From JBPRGG01 sp051418075 (lineage in GTDB: Bacteria; Bacteroidota; Bacteroidia; Cytophagales; Cyclobacteriaceae): DNA of 64,000 bases. Location: assembly GCA_051418075.1 (NCBI GenBank), contig JBPRGG010000019.1, positions 43,056 through 107,055 of the forward strand, given 5' to 3'. Every line of letters starts with the position of its first letter. The stretch's first letter is position 1. Both the position numbers and the translations under genes were made by a program. Shown piece by piece: positions 18,666 through 26,634 of this stretch. The notes under the pieces are model-generated. The model did not search any database, was not told the origin of the DNA, and was given only the letters and a program-made list of their open reading frames with translations.

Positions 18666-18833
18666 CTAGTGTGTTAATTACTAAATTAATTCACTATTTT
18701 CACCCTTCTTTTTTCTTTATACTGCGTTAAAATTTTCAACCGTAACGCTGCTATGCTTTCAAATTTTGCCTTGTCTAAAGAAAAAATAATAGCAAAAATT
18801 TAGTAAACCAATTTAATAAATTAACACACTTAG
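18666..18833. repeat. 168-bp imperfect fold-back (MITE-like) element
   Basis: The ends are inverted copies: CTA-GTGTGTTAATT at 18666-18679 and AATTAACACACTTAG at 18819-18833, differing by one base insertion. The inner arms also match in inverted order: TTTTTTCTTTA at 18709-18719 pairs with TAAAGAAAAAA at 18776-18786, at nearly equal distances from the ends (43 and 47 bases). GCGTTA/TAACGC give a central hairpin. There is no ORF and no clear target-site duplication. It lies between the MCP terminator and the 3' end of the AraC gene. Whether it is mobile cannot be judged from one copy. Confidence 0.65.
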
Positions 18834-18855
18834 TAAGCTTCAAAACGGATCGCCA

Positions 18856-19743
18856 TCAATGATTACCCATTATTTTTTTACGATATTTTCCCGGGCTATA
18901 GCCTGTTTTGCTTTTAAAGGTTTTGGAAAAATGAAAATTTGACTCAAAACCTAGATCCATGGCTATCTCTTTGATGGTTTTTTTTCGATTCATCAGCATT
19001 TCTTTGGCCTTATATATTCTTTGTTGCATCTGGTATTGACCTGGAGCTAACCCGGTGTACTTTTTAAACATTTTTCTGAACCAGGAATAGCCAATATTAA
19101 GTTTTTTAGCTACCTGCTGGGGGCTGACAGGTTGAGAAGGGTTTTCCATCAACAATAACCTGGACTGTTGTAGCAGTGTTTCTGTATTTTTGCCTTCGAA
19201 ATCTTTCTCCTTATACAACCGGTTGGCCATTCCTATGATCTGGATCAGGATTCCTGCCATAATAATTTGATAGCCCGGGGGCTCTGCTTTGGCAGTTTCT
19301 ATCATTTCCTGATATAGTCTGAAGATTTTCTCATTATGACTTACATAAACCACAGGTATTTTATGATCGATGATCTGATTTTTTAATAAATGGTCTGCAT
19401 AAATCCCCTTAAATCCGATCCAATATTCATTCCAGCCAGTGTTGGGATCTGGTTTATAGCGGTGCCATTCGTTGGGGAATAGAAAAACAATAGAACCAGA
19501 CTGGATGGATTGCTTTCCGGCAGATGCAGATTCAAATATTCCCTGGCCATTCACGATGAAATTAATTTGGTATTCATCCAATATTCTGCCATTATTCCAT
19601 TGGAATTGATAATGTACCGGATGTTCCGGAAAAGGATATTCCTGATTTGGCTGAATAAGGTTCTTACCCGTATGAAGAATGTTTAAACCTAATTTATGAT
19701 CTTCTTCAGCCAGAGTAAGATATTTTAAATAATTCATGACCAA
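18856..19743 (-). CDS. AraC-family transcriptional regulator
   Basis: The 295-residue protein has an N-terminal cupin-like sensing domain (about 30-160; GSIVFLFPNEWHRYKP is the usual cupin block) and a C-terminal double helix-turn-helix (about 190-290). The second HTH shows the family signature TIKEIAMDLGFESNFHFSKTF followed by GYSPGKYR. Such proteins usually activate sugar-utilisation genes when a saccharide binds the cupin. Met3 (19737) is an alternative start. No target operon adjoins it: upstream, 133 bases away, is a small SH3-like protein gene on the same strand. Its regulon is unknown. Confidence 0.93.
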   Translation of the reverse strand: MVMNYLKYLTLAEEDHKLGLNILHTGKNLIQPNQEYPFPEHPVHYQFQWNNGRILDEYQINFIVNGQGIFESASAGKQSIQSGSIVFLFPNEWHRYKPDPNTGWNEYWIGFKGIYADHLLKNQIIDHKIPVVYVSHNEKIFRLYQEMIETAKAEPPGYQIIMAGILIQIIGMANRLYKEKDFEGKNTETLLQQSRLLLMENPSQPVSPQQVAKKLNIGYSWFRKMFKKYTGLAPGQYQMQQRIYKAKEMLMNRKKTIKEIAMDLGFESNFHFSKTFKSKTGYSPGKYRKKIMGNH

Positions 19744-19876
19744 AAATAAAAAATATCAGCAATACTTGTATTGCTGTGAAAAAGTAATCGGTCAATTAAT
19801 ATGCATTAAGGAAAAGCAAGTTTTAGGCCGGAGGAGTATAGGTCAGTTTTTTTTAACACTCATCTGTAAACGGATC

Positions 19877-20260
19877 TTATTTGTTTTCTAACCTGCTTAA
19901 GGTCATGTCATCTTCTGACTTGATCAATTCCCGGTATTTGGGATCATATTTTTTATTACGTGCTTTGTAATTCTGATCATCAAATTTATTATACTTAAAA
20001 GTTCTCAGGTTTTGGCTGATTTCTAAATTTGATTCAGTGATATAAGCTGTATCCTGATTGATCAATATTTGACAAAAGCCTTTTTTGAAATCTATTACTT
20101 CAACCATTTGTCCTTTTTTCAGCCAGGTATAAGTTTCAGATTTAAAGCTACAATCACTGTATACTTTGGAACTTAACACCAGTTTTGCTTCACAGCCATT
20201 GTTGGCCCACAATTGTAAGGGAAGCACTGTTAAAAGAAATAAATAAGTTAGCTTTTTCAT
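19877..20260 (-). CDS. Small exported protein with SH3-like domain
   Basis: The 127-residue product has a signal peptide (MKKLTYLFLLTVLPLQLWA, cleavage after about residue 19). Residues about 25-85 read like a bacterial SH3 domain: KVYSDCSFKSETYTWLKKGQ, MVEVIDFKKGFCQIL, DTAYITESNL. Three Cys residues (two close to the start, one in GFCQI) could form a disulfide. The C-terminal 40 residues are charged (YKARNKKYDPKYRELI). SH3b domains commonly bind cell-wall material, but the target here is unknown. It is monocistronic or leads into the AraC gene. Confidence 0.78.
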   Translation of the reverse strand: MKKLTYLFLLTVLPLQLWANNGCEAKLVLSSKVYSDCSFKSETYTWLKKGQMVEVIDFKKGFCQILINQDTAYITESNLEISQNLRTFKYNKFDDQNYKARNKKYDPKYRELIKSEDDMTLSRLENK

Positions 20261-20810
20261 CTGTCAAATTATTAAATTAAGATCCAACTACACTGGTTTG
20301 GTTTTACTAAGTTGCACATTATTCATCGGATTTATGAGTTAAGAATTTAACATTTCTAAGATGTGTAATAAATAGAGAGAGGACGGTATATTGGATGTTA
20401 TGACTATCAGGAGGTTTTAAGTTTCAGGTCTGGCTGATAAAAACAATTTTCATTTGAGAAACATACTACGATCAAGGATGGATAATGGCCGATAAAAATC
20501 AGCTAATCATCTGTTTAAGCTACAGCATTTTTGATTTCAGTGGAGACAATTCTTTCAAGTTGTTTTGATGGGCAAAGCATTAAAATGTAACTATTGTAAT
20601 ATAGTTTATTGTTATATAAATATTGTGAAAATGTTAAGGTTTTTTAATGGCATGATTGGTCAAACATTGAACAGAAAAGCAATATTGGTGATATTTATTT
20701 GATATTCAGATGATTATAAAATTACAGATGAAATTTTCAGGTTTTGCCTGTGGTGTTAAACTGATGTAAGGTTTGATCGGGATTAGTCAAAAACAGGGAG
20801 TTGCATAGGA
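20261..20810. other. 550-base intergenic region, nothing identified
   Basis: Only very short frames exist on both strands. I found no RNA gene, terminator hairpin or repeat. It is bounded by the start of the SH3-like gene and the 3' end of a 79-residue gene, both on the minus strand, so it should contain the SH3-like gene's promoter. Its length is larger than that need alone would explain. Confidence 0.5.
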
Positions 20811-21050
20811 TCAACAACTACTGGATAAATCCTGATCTTTTATTTGATTGCTTTTTTTTTGTTTATTCAGGTAATTTTCCAGATCTGCTGCTTTTTCGCT
20901 GGTCCAATCCATGATATCAGTAGCTTCAGGGAATTTCATTTTCAGCTTATCCTTGGCATGTCTCAAATTGATCCCTTCAATCCAGATGGTATCTATTTCT
21001 CCTTCTAACCGGTATGATAAAAAAAATCTGTGTAATTTACGATCAAGCAT
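20811..21050 (-). CDS. Small cytoplasmic protein of unknown function
   Basis: This 79-residue frame has protein-like composition: a strand pair FFLSYRLEGEIDTIWIEG, then a helix NLRHAKDKLKMKFPEATDIM, and a charged C-terminal tail rich in Lys/Gln/Asp. There is no signal peptide or Cys/His metal motif. It is divergent from the MORN-repeat gene with about 140 bases between starts. I do not recognise a family; the call as a real gene rests on composition and position. Confidence 0.6.
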   Translation of the reverse strand: MLDRKLHRFFLSYRLEGEIDTIWIEGINLRHAKDKLKMKFPEATDIMDWTSEKAADLENYLNKQKKSNQIKDQDLSSSC

Positions 21051-21194
21051 GGAAGAATTAGGGTTTTAATTATTGATAAGGAACATAAGATAAATAATTT
21101 CTTATTGAATGAATGACCAAAACTATTCGATTTTTATTTGAAAAACCATTGAAAAGGTCCCGAAATAGAGGAATGTAAGTTATTTTTGTATAAT

Positions 21195-21839
21195 ATGTTT
21201 GACACTCAAAAGACCTTATTTCCACTATTTATTATCATATTTTGTAACTGTTTTATTGTCAATGGACAAAGTCTGGATACCATGTATTATGATACCGGTG
21301 AGATTAAATCAGTGGGAATCTGGCAGGAAGAAAAAAAATATGGGAAATGGATCTATTATTATCCCAATGGACAAATAAATGCTGTAGAGCATTATAATAA
21401 CGGAGTTTTGCAGGGGGAGGTCAAATACTATGATGCTGGAGGGAATTTATCCGGTTGTGAAATTTGGCAGGATGGTTTACCCCAGGGTTCAGCTGCATAT
21501 TTTTATGCTGATGGTAAAGTGGAGAAAACCGGTCATTATGCTAACGGCTCATATATGGGCAACTGGAAGTTTTACTATCCTTCCGGTATCTTAAAAAGGG
21601 TAGGAAATTATCAGGATGGCATACCGCAGGGGAAATGGTTTTTTTATAACGAGCAGGGAATCGTCAATCAGATTGGATTTTATGAACAGGGACTTGAATC
21701 GGGTACCTGGAATTTTTTTACGGATCAGGGTCGGTTGGAATATATTGGTGAATTCAAGCAGGGAAAAAGGTCAGGAAGATGGTATTATTTTGATGAAAAA
21801 GGAAAACGTCACCGGGTTAAATTAGAGGACAAAAAGTAG
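21195..21839 (+). CDS. Exported MORN-repeat protein (YwqK-like)
   Basis: I chose the ATG at 21195 (214 residues) over an upstream TTG at 21186 because it directly begins the signal peptide (LFPLFIIIFCNCFIVNGQ). The mature protein is almost wholly MORN-type repeats of about 23 residues with the pattern YY..G....G.w..g...G.W..Y: for example GKWIYYYPNGQINAVEHYNNG, GNWKFYYPSG, GKWFFYNEQG, SGTWNFFTDQG, SGRWYYFDEKG. Roughly seven to eight copies are visible. Such extracytoplasmic MORN proteins are common in Bacteroidota but their roles are largely unassigned. The stop codon lies inside the terminator shared with the convergent cytochrome gene. Confidence 0.88.
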   Translation: MFDTQKTLFPLFIIIFCNCFIVNGQSLDTMYYDTGEIKSVGIWQEEKKYGKWIYYYPNGQINAVEHYNNGVLQGEVKYYDAGGNLSGCEIWQDGLPQGSAAYFYADGKVEKTGHYANGSYMGNWKFYYPSGILKRVGNYQDGIPQGKWFFYNEQGIVNQIGFYEQGLESGTWNFFTDQGRLEYIGEFKQGKRSGRWYYFDEKGKRHRVKLEDKK

Positions 21840-21863
21840 CCTGACAACATTAACAGGCTACTT
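21834..21863 (-). terminator. Terminator between the convergent MORN and cytochrome genes
   Basis: AAGTAGCCTG (21834-21843) pairs perfectly with CAGGCTACTT (21854-21863) over a 10-base loop. On the minus strand the stem is followed by a T run (complement of 21831-21835), giving an intrinsic terminator for the cytochrome gene. It overlaps the MORN gene stop codon. Confidence 0.85.
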
Positions 21864-21869
21864 CAAGAT

Positions 21870-22292
21870 CTATTTTCCCTGAGCTCTTACTTTAGCTACT
21901 TCTTCAGGTGTTACTATTTCGCCTTTGTTTTCCCAGGTATTTCTGACATAATTGAGTACATCGGCGGTTTGCTGATCATTTAATCCCTGTGGCAACATTT
22001 CCTGATTATAGGTTACTCCATTTACGACCATAGGTCCATTGGCTCCGAAAATAGTTTGATGAATAGCTCTTTCCTTATTTTCCATCAGGTAATCGGCCTG
22101 AGCTAAGGGAGGATAAATACCAGGAATGCCTTTACCATCTTCCATATGACAAGTCAGACAATAATTGATATAAATTTCTTCTCCTCTTTCTTTACTTTCC
22201 TTTAAATCAAAATCCGGGGATGTAAAAGAATAAATAAAAATAGTTGCCAACAAAAATAAATTCAGAAATAATATATTTTTTTTCATCATCAA
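21870..22292 (-). CDS. Monohaem c-type cytochrome
   Basis: The 140-residue protein has an N-terminal hydrophobic signal/anchor (residues 6-24) and the haem attachment site CLTCH at 45-49. The likely distal ligand is the Met in QEMLPQG, and the C-terminal helix DQQTADVLNYVRNTW is typical of class I cytochromes c. It is an electron carrier of the periplasm. The start could be any of the first three Met residues; the third (22286) gives the most usual leader. No partner oxidase or reductase adjoins it, so its electron donor and acceptor are unknown. Confidence 0.93.
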   Translation of the reverse strand: MMMKKNILFLNLFLLATIFIYSFTSPDFDLKESKERGEEIYINYCLTCHMEDGKGIPGIYPPLAQADYLMENKERAIHQTIFGANGPMVVNGVTYNQEMLPQGLNDQQTADVLNYVRNTWENKGEIVTPEEVAKVRAQGK

Positions 22293-22555
22293 ATATTACT
22301 TTAAGGTTTTAACAAAAATTATAAAGGAGGAATTAACGCATTTAAATTATTATTGATTTGGTGCGTCTCCACTACCAATATTTGACATTCAGAAAACAAA
22401 AAACTTGCGGTATTTTCCTTAAATAATTTTGTAACTTTCAAACTTTTAATACGATACGGATCTAAGAAGGTTTGCGTTTTTTTGAACCTTCGAATGCAAA
22501 TTCCAAGCCTGCGATCTTATACTTTAAAGTTCAGCCTCATGGATCGACTTATATA

Positions 22556-23710
22556 TTAATGATAAAAAGAATAAATCCGTCCAGCCCTCAGCCCGGTGAT
22601 CAGCCATAAGGGGATCAGGGTTGGGCTGAAATTAATACCCGATATAAGCATAAATACTAATCCAGACATCGACAGGATCAGAAGGGCCAAAAAATACCTA
22701 TGCAGGTTCACTAAAGCTTTTGGCTTATAAGCCAGGAATAGTAAGGCTAGATGGGTGGGCCAGGCCCAAAGCAGATCAAGGTTATAGGCTGTAGCCTGGT
22801 GATCCGTGGCCAGCCATAAGGTCAACAAAAAAATTCCTAATAAGCCGGTTAAGGTAAACCAAACAAGATCAACTATGAAAAAATGAACATGTTGTTTTAA
22901 TTCAACCAGGGTAAAACCCATTACTAATACTAATATAATAATTAGCAAAATAGATGGTAAAGGTGAGCCAATACTGGCATTTAATTTACCAGTATTTAAA
23001 ATCCTGGTTTCTGCCACTAATGGTTTCGAATACACCCCATTGATTATCAGCGCCTTATCGTATGCGTTTTTAAGATTCAGAGGAAGAAACAAGTATTCAC
23101 TGGCATTCATTACCTTATCAGTGGGTGCGCCCAGGGCCACGTCAATCCCAAGGTTTGCCCAGGCTGCCGGTTGCAGGTAAGGGTCTATAGCCTCACGAAA
23201 GGTCATTTTTTCAGGAATGTCAAGGTGGTAAGACAAGCTAAGTAATTGATCCAATGCATCTCTGATCCTGGTGGTGCAATTGTCATAAAAAAAATCGTAG
23301 AAGTAAAACCTGTTCTCGTATTTGTAGTTTTCTTGCAAAAAATTAAACAGCACATCCCTTTGTTCCCTGTTCAGGTTCAATACCTGCTCCACGATCCTTT
23401 GCTGGTTGTATATGTATTCAAGTTGAAAACGTGCAAAGCTGGAAACAGATAGCCAGTAATGCAGTTTTCCCCTGGCAAATTTGAGGTAAAAATTAGGCGA
23501 ATCAAAATCAAAGCTTCCATAATTATATACCCTATCCAGGCCCTTTCCCGGGTCTTTTACTCGAAGAGCACTATGACCAAATCTTTGGTATAATTCCTGA
23601 CCAGGATAGTAAGTCAGTAAGCTGATTTCAGCCCGGGAAGACAGCTTGAAATTCTGGGCTGCAAGCTGATAGGCAAAAAGCAGGCTGATCAATAAAAACA
23701 AGTACTTCAC
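22556..23710 (-). CDS. DUF4105 membrane protein, Lnb-type lipoprotein N-acyltransferase homologue
   Basis: I place the start at a GTG at 23710, four bases after the TGA of the upstream gene. This yields VKYLFLLISLLFAYQLAAQ, a clean signal peptide, and a 384-residue protein; a longer frame from 23803 would overlap that gene out of frame. The periplasmic domain (about 20-230) has GQELYQRFGHSALRV and FYFYDFFYDNCTTRIRDAL, the block with the conserved Cys of the family. Four to five membrane helices follow (about 255-384). DUF4105 proteins of Bacteroides (Lnb) have been reported to N-acylate lipoproteins. Assignment of that activity here is inference from domain architecture, but the many lipoproteins in this window need such an enzyme. 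Confidence 0.82.
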   Translation of the reverse strand: MKYLFLLISLLFAYQLAAQNFKLSSRAEISLLTYYPGQELYQRFGHSALRVKDPGKGLDRVYNYGSFDFDSPNFYLKFARGKLHYWLSVSSFARFQLEYIYNQQRIVEQVLNLNREQRDVLFNFLQENYKYENRFYFYDFFYDNCTTRIRDALDQLLSLSYHLDIPEKMTFREAIDPYLQPAAWANLGIDVALGAPTDKVMNASEYLFLPLNLKNAYDKALIINGVYSKPLVAETRILNTGKLNASIGSPLPSILLIIILVLVMGFTLVELKQHVHFFIVDLVWFTLTGLLGIFLLTLWLATDHQATAYNLDLLWAWPTHLALLFLAYKPKALVNLHRYFLALLILSMSGLVFMLISGINFSPTLIPLWLITGLRAGRIYSFYH

Positions 23711-23714
23711 AAGA

Positions 23715-24329
23715 TCAGGATAATTTATCCTTGATGTTTTGATAATCCTCCTGAGTGTCAATGTCTGCTTGCCCTCCAGGAAAAGCAATGGTGTAGACTT
23801 CATTCAGCTTGTTTTCCAGCAAATTTTTGGCACCCTGATCATCTTTCAGGTTGAGCAGATCCCGGAACATATCCTGATGATACAATACCGGGGCTCCTAT
23901 GGTATCAGCATAAGAAGAGGCAATGATTTTTTCTTTATGTTCCTTATACATCCTGATCATGTGATTCAGGTAGGAAGTATCTACCAGGGGCTGATCGGCC
24001 AACATCACGATGCATGCTTCCAGTTCAGGTTGTTTTTTTAAAATAGCTTTCAAGCCGGTTTTCAATGATGAGCCCAACCCTTTTTGCCAGTCCTGATTGA
24101 TGGTTATTTCCAGGCCGGGATCATTTAATACAGCCTTTATATCTTCTACCTGAGCTCCCAGTACCACCATCACTTCTGTCGCTTCTGATTTGAAGGCAGC
24201 CAAAGCCATTCTTTTGATCATGGGTTGCCCTTTAATGTCCAATAGCTGTTTGGCTGAACCAAATCTTTTGGATTCTCCAGCAGCCAACAATATAACCCCT
24301 ACTTGTAGTTGATTATTATTTTTCATCAT
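23715..24329 (-). CDS. MobA/MocA-like nucleotidyltransferase
   Basis: The 204-residue cytoplasmic protein begins with the NTP-binding signature VILLAAGESKRFGSAKQLL, followed by ADQPLVD (metal-binding Asp) and GAPVLYH, blocks shared by MocA/MobA cofactor nucleotidyltransferases (CTP or GTP transfer to molybdopterin) and related enzymes. No molybdoenzyme gene is in the window, so the specific substrate is open. Start is at the first or second Met (24329/24326). The DUF4105 gene begins four bases after its stop, so the two are co-translated. Confidence 0.87.
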   Translation of the reverse strand: MMKNNNQLQVGVILLAAGESKRFGSAKQLLDIKGQPMIKRMALAAFKSEATEVMVVLGAQVEDIKAVLNDPGLEITINQDWQKGLGSSLKTGLKAILKKQPELEACIVMLADQPLVDTSYLNHMIRMYKEHKEKIIASSYADTIGAPVLYHQDMFRDLLNLKDDQGAKNLLENKLNEVYTIAFPGGQADIDTQEDYQNIKDKLS

Positions 24330-24483
24330 TATCCATCATTTCAAAATTAAAAATAGAAAAAATATATCTATTTAACCATGGGAACTGTGAGAAGTTGAAT
24401 ATAATGCTGATATTTTGGTATTTGCCTGAACATTTCGGCATGTACAGGCTTGTTTTTTTAGGAAATTCAATTTACTGTTATTC

Positions 24484-25446
24484 ATGATGAAGACTTTCGG
24501 TTTTCTACATTATATTTTTTGGGTGACGACTTTCATTGTTTCCTTTCAGGCTATTGGCCAAAATACCCCCCCGGCATTAAGTACCCCCATTCCGGATCAG
24601 ACTGCTGTGGCAGGAAATGAATTCAATTATACCATACCTGATAGCACTTTTGAAGATGCTGACCAGGGGGATGAGTTGACTTACTCGGCCTCTATATTAG
24701 ATGGAGGCACTTTGCCAATCTGGTTGAATTTTGATCCCGGTAATTTGACATTTTCCGGCACCATTCCTCAATCAATCAATGGAGTGATCCGGATCGAAGT
24801 ACAGGTGGAGGATAAAGCCGGTGCCACGGCCTCTGACCGGTTTAACATTATCGTTTCAGGGGTAAATGATGACAATAATGCACCTATATTGGAAAATCCC
24901 CTGCCAGACCATTTAATAGAGACCGGTAAAAATTTTGTATTTACAATTCCGGAAAACACCTTTAAGGATGATGATGCAGATGGAGATTTAAGTTTCCTGG
25001 CTTCACAGGCCGATGACAGTGATTTGCCTCTCTGGCTACAGTTCAAGCCTACTACCCGAACCTTTTCCGGTACACCAGGCGAGGATGATCAGGGAACATA
25101 TAACATTAAAGTTACAGCCATAGATAAAGTAGGAGCGGTAGCCAAAGATAGTTTCTTTATTACGGTAACTGATCAGCCGGTAGGATTAGGTGATCATGAT
25201 AGAAGAATTTTTAATTTATATCCCAATCCAGCTATAAACACAATTACACTTGACTTTCCCTTTAACATTATGCAATTGGAGGTTGAAATTTTTCTTTATA
25301 ATACGCACTCCAGATTAATTCACAAAATTAAAGCTGATCTTTCCGGACCTCTGAAACTGGATATCCACTCAATTGATCCTGGTAACTATTTCATCAAGAT
25401 CCTTGCCGGGAATAGGGTGGGAGTAACCAGGTTTACTAAAAAGTAA
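24484..25446 (+). CDS. T9SS-exported protein with two cadherin-like domains
   Basis: The 320-residue protein has a signal peptide (about residues 1-25, ending AIGQ). Two dystroglycan-type cadherin-like/Ig modules follow (about 30-125 and 135-235). Each starts with a PIPDQTA or PLPDHLI block, has LTYSA/LSFLA and LPIWLNFDP/LPLWLQFKP, and ends in D.F.I.V. The C-terminal 75 residues (IFNLYPNPAINTITLDF to FTKK) are a type A T9SS sorting domain, so it should be secreted through the outer membrane and attached or released. Acidic D-x-D runs suggest calcium binding. No enzymatic domain is present; a binding or adhesive role is likely. Confidence 0.85.
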   Translation: MMKTFGFLHYIFWVTTFIVSFQAIGQNTPPALSTPIPDQTAVAGNEFNYTIPDSTFEDADQGDELTYSASILDGGTLPIWLNFDPGNLTFSGTIPQSINGVIRIEVQVEDKAGATASDRFNIIVSGVNDDNNAPILENPLPDHLIETGKNFVFTIPENTFKDDDADGDLSFLASQADDSDLPLWLQFKPTTRTFSGTPGEDDQGTYNIKVTAIDKVGAVAKDSFFITVTDQPVGLGDHDRRIFNLYPNPAINTITLDFPFNIMQLEVEIFLYNTHSRLIHKIKADLSGPLKLDIHSIDPGNYFIKILAGNRVGVTRFTKK

Positions 25447-25461
25447 GATAAGGTATATCAA

Positions 25462-25866
25462 TTAGTTAAATTTATTATCCTCTTGATTCGTTTGTTGATC
25501 TTTAGGATTATCTTGCTTCTGATCCGCTTCATCTTTCTTAGTATAGGATTTAAATTCTTCCAGGTTGGTCTCTTCCCAAAATGGCACATTGGTTTTAACT
25601 GCCGCCCGACTAATTATATGTGCTGATAAAGGAGCTATTAAGAATATAAAAAAGAAGATAGCCCCCAGTTCCATAAAAATTTCAGTTTCATTATAATAGA
25701 AAATTAAACCTAATAGAATCAGGGCAATACCTAAAGCAATTGCTTTGGTGCTGGCCGAATTTCTGATATAAAAATCAGGTAACCGGATCAGGCCAATAGA
25801 TGATATTAACATAAACAGGGTTCCGGATAATATAAAAATTGCACTTATAATCTCAATGATGTTCAT
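25462..25866 (-). CDS. mnhG: Na+/H+ antiporter subunit G (MnhG/MrpG)
   Basis: Start is placed at the Met beginning MNIIEIISAIFILSG (25866, 134 residues), overlapping the end of mnhF by 14 bases; a frame opening at 25908 adds only non-family residues. Three membrane helices (about 5-25, 40-60, 65-90) and the family block RLPDFYIRNSASTKAIALG are present. A highly charged tail of about 35 residues rich in Lys, Asp, Gln and Asn extends past the usual C-terminus. It is the last gene of the Mrp operon, whose complex exchanges Na+ for H+ across the inner membrane. Confidence 0.93.
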   Translation of the reverse strand: MNIIEIISAIFILSGTLFMLISSIGLIRLPDFYIRNSASTKAIALGIALILLGLIFYYNETEIFMELGAIFFFIFLIAPLSAHIISRAAVKTNVPFWEETNLEEFKSYTKKDEADQKQDNPKDQQTNQEDNKFN

Positions 25867-26137
25867 CAGATGTTTCTCTTTTTGAAGATTGAACCAAATA
25901 ATAAGCAAAAGTCATAGTACCTAAAAAGGTAATCAGGGAAAATAAAACCGCAATATCCAGCATAACGCGTACCTCGGCCAGAATAGAATAAACAGCTAAA
26001 ATCGCAATCAGATTACCTGCAAATACATCTAATGCTATAATTCGATCAGGCATAGAGGGACCTTTTACAAACCGGACCAGGGTAAGCAGTAGGTTTAAGC
26101 TTAAAATGCTTAATGAAATGTAGAGTATGACTGTCAT
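25853..26137 (-). CDS. mnhF: Na+/H+ antiporter subunit F (MnhF/MrpF)
   Basis: The 94-residue protein has three membrane helices and the family block RFVKGPSMPDRIIALDVFAGN, including the conserved PDRI. It overlaps mnhE by four bases (ATGA), and mnhG starts inside its 3' end, so the three are translationally coupled. It is a small integral subunit needed for assembly and activity of the Mrp complex. Confidence 0.95.
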   Translation of the reverse strand: MTVILYISLSILSLNLLLTLVRFVKGPSMPDRIIALDVFAGNLIAILAVYSILAEVRVMLDIAVLFSLITFLGTMTFAYYLVQSSKRETSDEHH

Positions 26138-26628
26138 CTGGTAATATTTAATATTCGTTTTTCAAATCCATCCTTTATTTCTGTTTTTTTAGCTTCCAGG
26201 TCAGATTGATCTACATATAATTCATGTATATAAAGAATTTTTTTATCATCTGAAACGTCAATGCTTAAAGTGCCTGGGGTAAGGGTAATCAAGTTGGCTA
26301 ATAAGGTGATTTCCAGATCAGTTTTGGCATTCAAGGGAAAGGCAATGATGGCTGGTTTCATATAATCTTTGGGAGTTATGATATCAAACGCCACTTTTAT
26401 AGAAGCAACTAAAAGCTCTTTAAAATAATATATAATTAATCCAATTATTTTGGGGATCTTCACAAAATGATTTTTGTCGTAAAAATATGATAGCAACCAC
26501 AAAATGAAATACCAGCCAATAAATATAGATATTGAAATAAAGGCAGTTTCAGGTAGTTGATTGTAAACACCTGTGGTAAATACGGTAAGAATAATAGCAG
26601 CTAATATATTTATAAAAAAAGTTACCAT
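26134..26628 (-). CDS. mnhE: Na+/H+ antiporter subunit E (MnhE/MrpE)
   Basis: The 164-residue protein has N-terminal membrane helices (about 3-22 and 28-50), a third hydrophobic stretch around IGLIIYYFKELLVASI, and a cytoplasmic domain with the family block LITLTPGTLSIDVSDD followed by LYIHELY. Length matches MrpE. It overlaps mnhF by four bases and starts 6 bases after mnhD. Confidence 0.95.
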   Translation of the reverse strand: MVTFFINILAAIILTVFTTGVYNQLPETAFISISIFIGWYFILWLLSYFYDKNHFVKIPKIIGLIIYYFKELLVASIKVAFDIITPKDYMKPAIIAFPLNAKTDLEITLLANLITLTPGTLSIDVSDDKKILYIHELYVDQSDLEAKKTEIKDGFEKRILNITR

Positions 26629-26634
26629 ATTGAT

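Noticed and set aside
22466..22491. GAAGGTT/AACCTTC hairpin downstream of the DUF4105 gene as a terminator
   Set aside because: Neither strand has a T run after the stem, and the 12-base loop is large for a 7-bp stem.
23711..23803. ATG start for the DUF4105 gene overlapping the nucleotidyltransferase gene
   Set aside because: The extension is the neighbour's sequence in another frame; the GTG at 23710 gives a signal peptide at once.
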